64,000 nucleotides of DNA from Lachnospiraceae bacterium (GTDB lineage: Bacteria; Bacillota; Clostridia; Lachnospirales; Lachnospiraceae): NCBI GenBank assembly GCA_910574865.1, contig CAJTDN010000002.1, forward strand, positions 248,001-312,000. The letters run 5' to 3'. Below, in pieces: positions 42,413-50,659 of the stretch. A program made the position numbers and the translations under genes. Within the stretch, counting starts at the first letter, position 1, and each line of letters opens with the position of its first letter. Below the pieces are notes generated by a model. The model was not told the DNA's origin. It did no database searches and saw only the letters and a list, made by a program, of their open reading frames with translations.

Positions 42413-43840
42413 ATGTCAGAAAAAAACAGTTGTCAATTATGCGGCGGCCCGCTGGATCGGGGCTACTGCCACACTTGCGGGTTTTATGCGGTCCGCAAGA
42501 GCAAGATGCATTACCGGCTGAACGAGAGCAACGCCTCCCGGCGGCTGGACGCCCAATATGGGAAAAAGCTGGAAAAGCAATTGGAGCGCAGGGAAAAATC
42601 ACACCAGGGCCTGCACAACGATTTCAGAGGAACGTCCTCGGAGGTCATCAAGGCCAGGCGCGAGGCGGACGCGCGCAAGAAGGCGCTCCAACAAGAAATT
42701 GCCGGCCGCGGCCTGAAACAAGCGCTTACCTCGGATTCGATGGCGGCGGCCGCGAGGGAAACCTTCCAATCCGCAAAAAACGTGGTGGGCACGCTGGCGA
42801 CGGAGCTTGACCAGAAGCTGCTCTCCGGCAACGGTGCCGGCAAATCACGGGCAAACGGGAATGCCGCCACAAACAGAAACAGCGGTTACCAGACGTCCTA
42901 CACGGCCGCGTCGCGAAGCGGCACGGGCACGAATCGGACCAACGCATGGAACACCAGATCCATGAATGGCGGAAATACGTGGAATGCCGGGAGCGGCACT
43001 TACAATCGAACCCGGCCGCTCAATACGATGCAGAGCAAGAAATCGGGAAAGGGAATCCTCGTGGGAGTCGTCGTCATCGCGTTTTTCCTCGTGGCGGTAT
43101 TCTCCGTGGTCGGGCAATTCGCGTTCGACATCCCGAAGCCATGGACGGAAAGTGGCACTCCCGAGCCGGAGCCCGCGCCATACAGCCCTTACGAAGACGC
43201 GGCACCTGCTTTGGCCGAGACCGGGGACGATTTCACGACCGTGCTGACCGGCGGGAAATATATCGTAGGAGTCCATTTACCGGAAGGCCTTTACAAGGTA
43301 ACGCTGGTGGAAGGCGAAGGTTCTTTGAACGTCGAGGATGACACGAACGACATATCCGTTTATGAGTGGTTCGAGCTGGATGAAGAAGGGGAAGAAGAGG
43401 AACTGTACACCCATATTACCGAGCTCGACGAGGTCCGCTTGTTTAACGGGGCGCACATCGACGTGTACACCGACGTGGTGCTCTCCTTCGAGACGCACAA
43501 CGGGCAGACCGCGCAGATGTCCGCCATGGAAAACCCGTTAAAGGACGTTTTCAACATTCCCAAAGGCACGACCCTCGTCTGCGGCGTGGACTTTGAACCG
43601 GGGGTGTATGACATCCAGGGATTCTCAGACAACGGGCTGCTGTTTTACACCCACCCGTATTACTGGTCCGACGACGGGGAATTCTATGAGGAAATCCTCT
43701 GGCTGGACGAAGGAATGGCTTACAAAAATATCGTACTCCTTGACGGGGCCGAGATTTATTCGGATGACGCGAATTTCACGCTGGTGCCAAGTCCGCAGAT
43801 TGGAAACATCGATTATGATACATACTATGACTATGAATAA
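42413..43840 (+). CDS. Zinc-ribbon single-pass membrane protein with two extracytoplasmic repeats
   Basis: A 475-residue protein. An N-terminal zinc ribbon (CQLCGGPLDRGYCHTCG) is followed by a helical charged stretch and an Asn/Ser/Thr/Gly-rich linker. One transmembrane helix lies at about residues 212-232 (ILVGVVVIAFFLVAVFSVVG). Outside are two related beta-domains, each with a GxYxVG-like start (GGKYIVGVHLPEGLYKVTL and GTTLVCGVDFEPGVYDIQGF) and acidic linkers. No enzyme motif is visible. It lies between aspS and gatC on the same strand, so it is co-transcribed with translation genes, which is unexpected. Function unknown. Confidence 0.8.
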   Translation: MSEKNSCQLCGGPLDRGYCHTCGFYAVRKSKMHYRLNESNASRRLDAQYGKKLEKQLERREKSHQGLHNDFRGTSSEVIKARREADARKKALQQEIAGRGLKQALTSDSMAAAARETFQSAKNVVGTLATELDQKLLSGNGAGKSRANGNAATNRNSGYQTSYTAASRSGTGTNRTNAWNTRSMNGGNTWNAGSGTYNRTRPLNTMQSKKSGKGILVGVVVIAFFLVAVFSVVGQFAFDIPKPWTESGTPEPEPAPYSPYEDAAPALAETGDDFTTVLTGGKYIVGVHLPEGLYKVTLVEGEGSLNVEDDTNDISVYEWFELDEEGEEEELYTHITELDEVRLFNGAHIDVYTDVVLSFETHNGQTAQMSAMENPLKDVFNIPKGTTLVCGVDFEPGVYDIQGFSDNGLLFYTHPYYWSDDGEFYEEILWLDEGMAYKNIVLLDGAEIYSDDANFTLVPSPQIGNIDYDTYYDYE

Positions 43841-43948
43841 AATCCCGCGGCGGTCACCCGGATCATGTGTACATGATTTCGGCCCGCCGCCCGTAAAACG
43901 AAACGCTACCGCGCGCGGCCACGGCCGCGGGGCAGAAAGGACGACGAT

Positions 43949-44242
43949 ATGGCAAACAAGATTTCGGACGAAACGATAGAATACGTCGGCATCCTGGCGA
44001 AGCTGGAGCTCTCAGAGCAAGAACAACAGGACGCCAAGGCCGACATGGAAAAAATGCTGGACTACATCGACACCTTGAACGAGCTGGACACGTCGGACGT
44101 CGAGCCGATGTCCCACGTCTTTCCGATAAACAACGTCTTCCGCGAGGACGTCGTGACAAATGGAAACCAAATGGAAGAAACGCTGGCGAACGCGCCGCTG
44201 CGCGGCGGCGACTGCTTCAAGGTGCCAAAGACGATTGGGTGA
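43949..44242 (+). CDS. gatC: Asp/Glu-tRNA amidotransferase subunit C
   Basis: A 97-residue GatC, the small belt subunit that stabilises GatA-GatB. ISDETIEYVGILAKLELSEQE, MLDYIDTLNELDTSDVEPMS and FREDVV are family signatures. The ribosome site GAAAGGACGACGAT precedes ATG. It lies about 110 bp after the zinc-ribbon gene and about 110 bp before gatA. Confidence 0.95.
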   Translation: MANKISDETIEYVGILAKLELSEQEQQDAKADMEKMLDYIDTLNELDTSDVEPMSHVFPINNVFREDVVTNGNQMEETLANAPLRGGDCFKVPKTIG

Positions 44243-44355
44243 TATTTCCTTTCGGCTACTTACGGCCGCGCAGCAACGTGCGGACCATAAACATTGGCAG
44301 AACATGCATTTTCACCAATGCAAACATCACCATGACAGAAAGGCGGCATGAGGAC

Positions 44356-45804
44356 ATGGACATTTTAAGCTTATCGGCGGTCGAGCTGGGCAAAAAAATC
44401 AAGGCGGGAGAAATTTCTGCCATGGAAGCCACACAAGCCACACTCGCACAAATTGAAAAAGAAGAACCGCGCATCCACGGCTACGTGACCGTGGACGCGC
44501 AAGGGGCATTAAAACAAGCGGAAGAAATACAAGGAAAAATCGAGCGCGGGGAACTGACCGGCCCGTTGGCCGGCGTTCCGGCGGCCATCAAGGACAACAT
44601 ATGCATCAAGGGGCGGCTTACGACCTGCAGTTCGAAGATTCTTTCGAACTACAAGCCGACCTACACGGCGGAAGCGGTGGAACATTTGCAGGACGCGGGG
44701 GCCATCATCCTCGGCAAGACCAACATGGACGAATTCGCCATGGGCAGCACGACCGAAACTTCGTATTTTGGTCCCACCATGAACCCGCACAATGTCGGGC
44801 ACGTGCCGGGCGGGTCGTCCGGCGGCTCCTGCGCGGCGGTGGCCGCACGGGAATGTTACTACTCGCTCGGCTCCGACACCGGCGGCTCGATTCGCCAGCC
44901 CAGCTCGTTCTGCGGCGTGGTCGGGCTAAAACCGACCTACGGGACGGTCTCGCGCTACGGGCTTGTCGCCTACGGCTCCTCCCTTGACCAGATCGGGCCA
45001 ATCACGAAAAACGTGGAGGACTGCGCGGCCGTCCTCACGGCGATTGCCTCGTGGGACAAAAAAGACAGCACCTCCGTCAAGCGCGAGGACTACGACTTCA
45101 TGGGCTCGCTAAAAGCAGACGTGAAAGGCCTTCGCGTCGGCATTCCCGCCGACTATTTTACCGAGGGGCTGAACAAGGAAGTGGCCGAAGCCATCCGTGC
45201 CGCCGCCAACGTGCTAAAAGAACAGGGCGCCGTCGTGGAAGAATTCAACTTAAGCCTTGTCAAGTACGCGATCCCCGCCTACTACGTCATCGCCTCGGCC
45301 GAAGCCAGCTCCAACCTGGAGCGTTTTGACGGCGTGAAATACGGCTACCGCGCCAAAGATTACGAGGGACTGCACAACATGTACAAGAAGACCCGCTCGG
45401 AAGGCTTCGGGGCAGAAGTAAAACGCCGCATCATGCTCGGCTCGTTCGTCCTCAGCTCCGGCTACTACGACGCGTATTATTTGAAGGCCCTACGCACGAA
45501 AGCGCTCATCAAGGCGGCCTTTGACAAGGCATTTGAAAATTATGATATCATCCTCGCCCCGGCCGCCCCGACGACCGCCCCGGAGCTTGGAAAAAGCCTG
45601 GGCGACCCGCTGAAAATGTATTTGAGCGACATTTACACGGTGTCCGTCAACCTGGCGGGATTGCCGGGACTCTCGATTCCCGTCGGCAAGGACGAGAAGG
45701 GGCTGCCCATCGGCATGCAGCTGATTGGAGACCATTTTCAGGAAAAGACGTTGTTACGCGCGGCATATACCTACGAACGCGTGACGGGAAAGGAGGCGCG
45801 TTAG
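44356..45804 (+). CDS. gatA: Asp/Glu-tRNA amidotransferase subunit A (amidase)
   Basis: A 482-residue amidase-signature enzyme releasing ammonia from glutamine for transamidation. The start is MDILSLSAVELG. The catalytic Lys lies in AAIKDNICIKG, the cis-Ser in GGSSGGSCAAVAA and the nucleophile Ser in GSDTGGSIRQPSSFCG. The C-terminus has LPIGMQLIGDHFQEKTLLR. It is followed by gatB after 2 bp, so translation is coupled. A long in-frame extension to 44239 overlaps gatC and is rejected. Confidence 0.97.
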   Translation: MDILSLSAVELGKKIKAGEISAMEATQATLAQIEKEEPRIHGYVTVDAQGALKQAEEIQGKIERGELTGPLAGVPAAIKDNICIKGRLTTCSSKILSNYKPTYTAEAVEHLQDAGAIILGKTNMDEFAMGSTTETSYFGPTMNPHNVGHVPGGSSGGSCAAVAARECYYSLGSDTGGSIRQPSSFCGVVGLKPTYGTVSRYGLVAYGSSLDQIGPITKNVEDCAAVLTAIASWDKKDSTSVKREDYDFMGSLKADVKGLRVGIPADYFTEGLNKEVAEAIRAAANVLKEQGAVVEEFNLSLVKYAIPAYYVIASAEASSNLERFDGVKYGYRAKDYEGLHNMYKKTRSEGFGAEVKRRIMLGSFVLSSGYYDAYYLKALRTKALIKAAFDKAFENYDIILAPAAPTTAPELGKSLGDPLKMYLSDIYTVSVNLAGLPGLSIPVGKDEKGLPIGMQLIGDHFQEKTLLRAAYTYERVTGKEAR

Positions 45805-45806
45805 AC

Positions 45807-47237
45807 ATGTCCAAGCAATACGAGACCGTCATCGGACTGGAAGTCCACATTGAACTGGCGACGAAGACAAAGATTTTCTGCGGCTGCAGCACGGAATTTG
45901 GCGGTGCGCCGAACGTGCACACCTGCCCGGTCTGTACTGGCATGCCGGGTTCCCTGCCGGTGCTGAACAAGCAGGTCGTGGACCACGCGCTGGCCATCGG
46001 CCTGGCCACCAACTGCCATATCACGCGGGTCTGCAAATTTGACCGCAAAAATTATTTCTATCCCGACAACCCGCAGAATTACCAGATTTCCCAACTGTAC
46101 CTGCCGATAGCCAGGGACGGCTGGGTGGAAATCGAAACCGGCGGTGTCAAAAAAAAGGTACGCATCCACGAGATGCACATGGAGGAAGATGCCGGAAAGC
46201 TCGTCCACGACGAATGGGACGACACCTCACTTGTCGATTATAACCGGAGCGGCGTGCCGCTGGTGGAAATCGTCTCCGAGCCGGACATGCGTTCCGCCGA
46301 GGAAGTCATCGCCTACCTGGAAAAATTGCGCCACATCGTACAGTATCTAGGCGCGTCCGACTGCAAGCTGCAGGAAGGCTCGATGCGGGCGGACGTCAAC
46401 CTTTCGGTACGCGAGATTGGCTCCGACGCTTTCGGCACCCGCACCGAGATGAAGAATTTGAACTCGTTCAAGGCCATCACGCACGCCATCGAGGGCGAGC
46501 GCGAACGGCAGATTGAATTACTCGAGGAAGGGAAACAAGTCGTGCAGGAGACGCGCCGCTGGGACGACAACAAGGAGAGCTCCCACGCCATGCGCTCGAA
46601 AGAAGACGCCAAAGATTACCGCTACTTCCCCGAACCGGACCTCGTGCCCGTCATGATTGACGACGAATGGATTGCCCGCGTCAAGGCCAGGGAGCCGGAA
46701 TTTCGCACGGCGAAACTGGCACGCTATCAGAAGGAGTACGGCATTTCACAAGTGGACGCGGAGATTTTGACCGAATCGAGAAACATGGCCGAATTGTTCG
46801 AGGCCGCGACGGCCCTCTGCAAGAAACCGAAAAAAGTCGCCAACTGGCTGATGGTGGAAACGATGCGCCTTATGAAGGAACATGACATGGAACCGCAGGA
46901 TTTGCGTTTTTCCCCGGAAAACCTGGCCGGCCTGATTGAGATGACGGACAAAGGAACCGTCAACAGTTCCGTCGCCAAGGAAGTGTTCGAGCATGTCTTC
47001 CTGGAAAATGTCGACCCGCAAGCCTATGTAAAGGAACACGGACTGGCAACCGTCAACGACGAGGACGCGCTTCGTAAGACCTTGGAAGAAGTCATCGCCG
47101 CCAACCCGCAGGCCGTGGCCGATTATAAAGGCGGCAAAGAAAAGGCCCTCGGCGCGCTGGTCGGCCAGACGATGAAGGCCATGAAAGGCAAGGCGAACCC
47201 CGGACGGATCAACGAACTTTTGAGGGAAATGCTTTAG
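45807..47237 (+). CDS. gatB: Asp/Glu-tRNA amidotransferase subunit B
   Basis: A 476-residue GatB that activates the misacylated tRNA carboxylate with ATP and performs amidation. Signatures are VIGLEVHIELATKTKIFCGC, VCTGMPGSLPVLN, MHMEEDAGKLVHD, DYNRSGVPLVEIVSEPDMRS and QEGSMRADVNLSVR. The C-terminal YqeY/tRNA-binding tail ends in KANPGRINELLREML. The ribosome site is inside the gatA end. It completes the T-box-controlled indirect Asn-tRNA pathway. Confidence 0.97.
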   Translation: MSKQYETVIGLEVHIELATKTKIFCGCSTEFGGAPNVHTCPVCTGMPGSLPVLNKQVVDHALAIGLATNCHITRVCKFDRKNYFYPDNPQNYQISQLYLPIARDGWVEIETGGVKKKVRIHEMHMEEDAGKLVHDEWDDTSLVDYNRSGVPLVEIVSEPDMRSAEEVIAYLEKLRHIVQYLGASDCKLQEGSMRADVNLSVREIGSDAFGTRTEMKNLNSFKAITHAIEGERERQIELLEEGKQVVQETRRWDDNKESSHAMRSKEDAKDYRYFPEPDLVPVMIDDEWIARVKAREPEFRTAKLARYQKEYGISQVDAEILTESRNMAELFEAATALCKKPKKVANWLMVETMRLMKEHDMEPQDLRFSPENLAGLIEMTDKGTVNSSVAKEVFEHVFLENVDPQAYVKEHGLATVNDEDALRKTLEEVIAANPQAVADYKGGKEKALGALVGQTMKAMKGKANPGRINELLREML

Positions 47238-47245
47238 CCAGATTT

Positions 47246-47343
47246 GGGGCTGTCGGGAAATGACTGCTGGCCCACAATATATGCCGTGGCGCATCTGGAT
47301 TTGCCTCCATATATTGTGGGTTTCCCGCATTACCCGACTGCCC
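47246..47343. repeat. Family D inverted-repeat element, copy 2
   Basis: 98 bp with ends GGGGCTGTCGGGAAATG and CATTACCCGACTGCCC and a perfect inner stem CCACAATATAT/ATATATTGTGG. It begins 9 bp after the gatB stop and ends exactly where homology of the adjacent broken ATPase gene stops. Copy 1 is at 17109-17207. Confidence 0.8.
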
Positions 47344-48405
47344 TTTTTCACGTCAATCGGATACAACTTGTTATCCGATTCCACGATGAATTCCAGTTCG
47401 GCGGAGGACTTGCCCCTCCAGTAAAACAATTTGTAATCCTTCGCGACCAATTCATTGGCCACGAAATTTTCAAAGAAAATCCCCGACAACGTGTTTTCCC
47501 TTTCGTTTGACACGAACGAGGCCGCATTGATACCACTTTGATACGAAAACATGCCAATGTCGCCAAGAAACAGCCGAAAGTGGCTTTCATTATCCTGCAT
47601 AAGGGGCATCGTGACACGTTCCTTTAATTGGAACGACTGATTAATGACATGTGCCATCGTAAGCCACTGGATAGATATCGAGAAATCCCTTGTCTTGCTT
47701 TTTTCTTCAAGCATGCCGGGAGAAAAATTTTTGGATTCTTTATTTAGTTCCTTATAAATGTTTGAAAACAATGCACGGGAACGCAAAACCGCCTCCCTGC
47801 TGGCCTGGTACAAATCCATGTCGGAAAGATAATTGTCATACAAAGCCTTTAAAATCTCCCTGGATTCTAAAAGGTCTCCCTCTTCTACATAGACATCCAC
47901 CGCTTCCGGCATACCGCCCACAAGCAGATACTTGTACACCTGCTCCATCGCCAGCTCATGAATCTTAAAATCTAGCGGCTTTCTTTCCCCGTAGGCCTTT
48001 TTTGCGGCTTCATACAGCACCGGATTACTGTTCATCAGGAATTCGTCAAACGTCATCGGATAAACCGTAATCTGGTTAATCTTACCGACCGGGAAAAGGA
48101 ACTTGCCATTATCCGCCGCCCCCCCTTTTGTGGGTTTCCCGCTGAATTTTTATGCGCACCATCGAACCGGTAACGATAACCGGAACCTGACGGAAATCCT
48201 GGCAAAAATATTTTAACGCGGACACGATATTCGGGCATTCCTGCACCTCGTCAAATATCAGCAAGGTCTTGCCAGTAATCTTTTTACCTTTGAACAGTGA
48301 AACGTATTCGATGATTTTCTCCGCGTTCACAGTTTTTGAACAAAATTCGCGGATCTCATCCTCAATCTTACAATCAATATAGATATAATTGTACTTTTTC
48401 ATCAT
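47344..48405 (-). pseudogene. Broken AAA_14/DUF4143 ATPase gene
   Basis: The family is an ATP-binding protein of about 400-450 residues with an AAA_14 domain followed by DUF4143. Here the N-terminal frame (48405 to about 48118) keeps the Walker B (KTLLIFDEVQECPNIVSALK) and VIVTGSMVRIKIQRET but lacks the Walker A. The frame shifts at a run of seven C (48119-48125). The downstream frame carries YPMTFDEFLMNSNPV to SSAELEFIVESDNKLYPIDV and is cut off by a family D element, so the last 40 or so residues are lost. The frame happens to stay open into the antisense of gatB. Confidence 0.85.
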
Positions 48406-48445
48406 CTGTTTTCTGTATTATTCGCACTTTTTTCCACTTTGTCCC

Positions 48446-49213
48446 TCACTTCGCCTTCAGCATCTGTATCAATTGCTCATAAGTTCCTATATTCAGTTTC
48501 TTGTAGATGTTGGCAAAATGCTTGTTCAGCGTGTTCTCCGTGATGCACAATTTATCGGACAAGTCGTTTCGCAAAACGCCGTCGTTGATATAAGCCAGGA
48601 TTTCCCGTTCCCGGTTCGTAAGCCCGTCGATTCGAACCACGTTTCCCGACAAGACATCCAAATTTTCACCTACAATCCCGTTTGGAAACGCGTGGAAAAA
48701 CTTCCGGTACAGCCGCTCCTGCAAGATACCCAGTATTTCCAAATCCCTGTCGGAAAAATCGCGCTCTCCTTCCTCCCGATACAGATAAACGCCCGCATAT
48801 TTGACGTCGTTCCTCGTAATAATCATCCCCACTCCATGGTACAGCCCAAGAGGTTTCATCCAGCCGGACATGAAATTCGAATTCAGCCGCAAGGAATCCG
48901 GGACGACGTCCGACTCGCGAAACACGCAGTTGCAAGAACTTCTGGCGTACCAGTTAATATAGTCCATCGTGATAAATTTTTCCACGTACAGACGCAAATG
49001 TTCCTTCGGAATGTCCTGGCTCTCATATTGGAAACTTTCCATCCTCCCGTCCTCGTAACGGACAAAATGCGTCAGCGAGTGCGAATAGGAAACCAGGGAT
49101 TTGAGCTCCGTTATTAACATGGGCAATAACTTCAACACGGGCGTGTCATAAATCAGGTGATTTAACCGTTCCAGTTCTTCCCAGTCTTCCAAGGTGATAT
49201 GTCGGCATTTCAT
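48446..49213 (-). CDS. LuxR-family transcriptional regulator
   Basis: A 255-residue regulator starting MKCRHITLEDWEELER after AAAGGAGCG. The N-terminal 180 residues are an unassigned, possibly GAF-like sensor. The C-terminal LuxR HTH is clear (IDGLTNREREILAYINDGVL, then ITENTLNKHFANIYKKL). It overlaps the upstream AraC-type gene (ATGA), so the pair is co-translated. Divergent from the solute-binding lipoprotein and agmatine genes, which it may control. Confidence 0.85.
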   Translation of the reverse strand: MKCRHITLEDWEELERLNHLIYDTPVLKLLPMLITELKSLVSYSHSLTHFVRYEDGRMESFQYESQDIPKEHLRLYVEKFITMDYINWYARSSCNCVFRESDVVPDSLRLNSNFMSGWMKPLGLYHGVGMIITRNDVKYAGVYLYREEGERDFSDRDLEILGILQERLYRKFFHAFPNGIVGENLDVLSGNVVRIDGLTNREREILAYINDGVLRNDLSDKLCITENTLNKHFANIYKKLNIGTYEQLIQMLKAK

Positions 49214-50433
49214 ATGTGACGCTCCTTTCCCTTTCCCCTGTACTCTGTCGGGGTCATTCCCTTTTCCCTGCGAAACATCGTGCAAAAATGGCTGGGTGAC
49301 GAGTAATGCAGCGTTTCCGCCACGTCCCGGACGGACTGGTCAGAATTTTCCAGCAAAAAGGCCGCGTAATCTATCTTCTTCTTTTGAATATAGGCCAACA
49401 GCGACTGGTTCATCTCCTTCTGGAACAGGCGCGAAATGTAATATCCGGCATAGCCGGTGGAAGCCGCCACGTCCACGACGCTCAAATGATCCGTAATGTG
49501 AAAATCGACATAATCCAAACAGGCTATGACGGCGGGAGACAGCCCTTCCTTTTGCTTAAGGTCATGTACACGCCGGATATATTCCTCGCGCATCCGATAA
49601 TGCACGGCCCCCACCTCGGGCAGTGTCGTGGCGGCCTCCACCGCCTGGATGAACTCATCAGACATCTTGAGCGCCCTCTTCCGTGGCAATCCTCCCTGGA
49701 TGGCCGCCCGGCTGCACAAGGTAATCTCCGTAATGATTTCATCCTGGAACTGGCGGAGGGCGTTTCCTGGTGCCAGCACCCCCGGAACCACATGCTGAAT
49801 CTCCCGTGTCCGCTCGCCGTAATGAAGGTCCCCATCCCTTATCGCCTTGAGCATCAATGCCTCCTGCTCGGCCCCGCTATGGGAATACCCCTCTTCCGTC
49901 TCCTCCCCGTCCTTCTGGAAAGCCTTGTCCCTCTCCTGCATCCGGATATCCGTAATACGGATTCGTGAATTGGTCACGCAAAAATGCTGCAACGCTCCCA
50001 ACACGCAAAGAACAGTGTGCGTAATTGAGGGAAGGCATCGCAATTGCCGAACCAGCTCCCTTTTATACTCGACGGAAATCTGCTTTTTCTCTAATTGTCC
50101 GTTCAAACCAAATTCCTGGATGTCGGAAGAAAACACCGGACCCAATAGCCAGAGCTTCTGCAGACGTTTCTCTTCCCACTGCGGCGTGGCAACCCAGAGT
50201 ACCCCGATGTCGTCCCCGATTAAAACGGAATCCTCCGAACCCTCGCATGATTCCAGCACATTCCTGCTAAAGGAGACCATAAACACGTTATGCCAGAACT
50301 CCTCTTCCGGGCAGTTGCTGCCAATAAGCGACAATCCCGCACCCTCTTTTAAAATATACTGCCACACATATAGCTTCTCGATACCGGCCATCACTTCCTG
50401 GAACTCTTTCATCCTGCCGTCCAGTGTTTCCAT
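49210..50433 (-). CDS. AraC-family transcriptional regulator
   Basis: A 407-residue regulator. The C-terminal 100 residues contain two HTH motifs: HLSVVDVAASTGYAGYYISR and SVRDVAETLHYSSPSHFCTM, with LFQKEMNQSLLAYIQ and RREKGMTPTEYR. The large N-terminal region is a sensor of the type found in AraC proteins next to solute-binding proteins. It overlaps the LuxR gene by 4 bp. The 226-bp divergent gap to the lipoprotein gene is the probable target. Confidence 0.88.
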   Translation of the reverse strand: METLDGRMKEFQEVMAGIEKLYVWQYILKEGAGLSLIGSNCPEEEFWHNVFMVSFSRNVLESCEGSEDSVLIGDDIGVLWVATPQWEEKRLQKLWLLGPVFSSDIQEFGLNGQLEKKQISVEYKRELVRQLRCLPSITHTVLCVLGALQHFCVTNSRIRITDIRMQERDKAFQKDGEETEEGYSHSGAEQEALMLKAIRDGDLHYGERTREIQHVVPGVLAPGNALRQFQDEIITEITLCSRAAIQGGLPRKRALKMSDEFIQAVEAATTLPEVGAVHYRMREEYIRRVHDLKQKEGLSPAVIACLDYVDFHITDHLSVVDVAASTGYAGYYISRLFQKEMNQSLLAYIQKKKIDYAAFLLENSDQSVRDVAETLHYSSPSHFCTMFRREKGMTPTEYRGKGKERHI

Positions 50434-50659
50434 CCTCCAAACCTCCCATACTTCCGACTTTCTACCATATTAACATGAACCTGGAAAAATCACAACCGTT
50501 TCTATTTCATATTTTATAAATCGCTGTCACAAATTGTACTCCGCCTCGGATTTTGTAAAAATATAAAATATTTTCGCAAAATATGACATGCATCTGAAAC
50601 CGCCCTTTGCTATCATGAACACCATCAAGAAACCATTTTGATTAACAAGGAGGAAAAAC

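Noticed and set aside
46746-47343. C-terminal 200 residues of the open frame that contains the DUF4143 domain
   Set aside because: This part is exactly antisense to gatB and the family D element; homology to DUF4143 stops at the element border.
48126-48142. 15-bp identity (TTGTGGGTTTCCCGC) between the frameshift site of the ATPase pseudogene and the family D element
   Set aside because: The residues RETHK encoded there fit the normal protein sequence, so coincidence is more likely than an insertion scar; the C7 run explains the frameshift.
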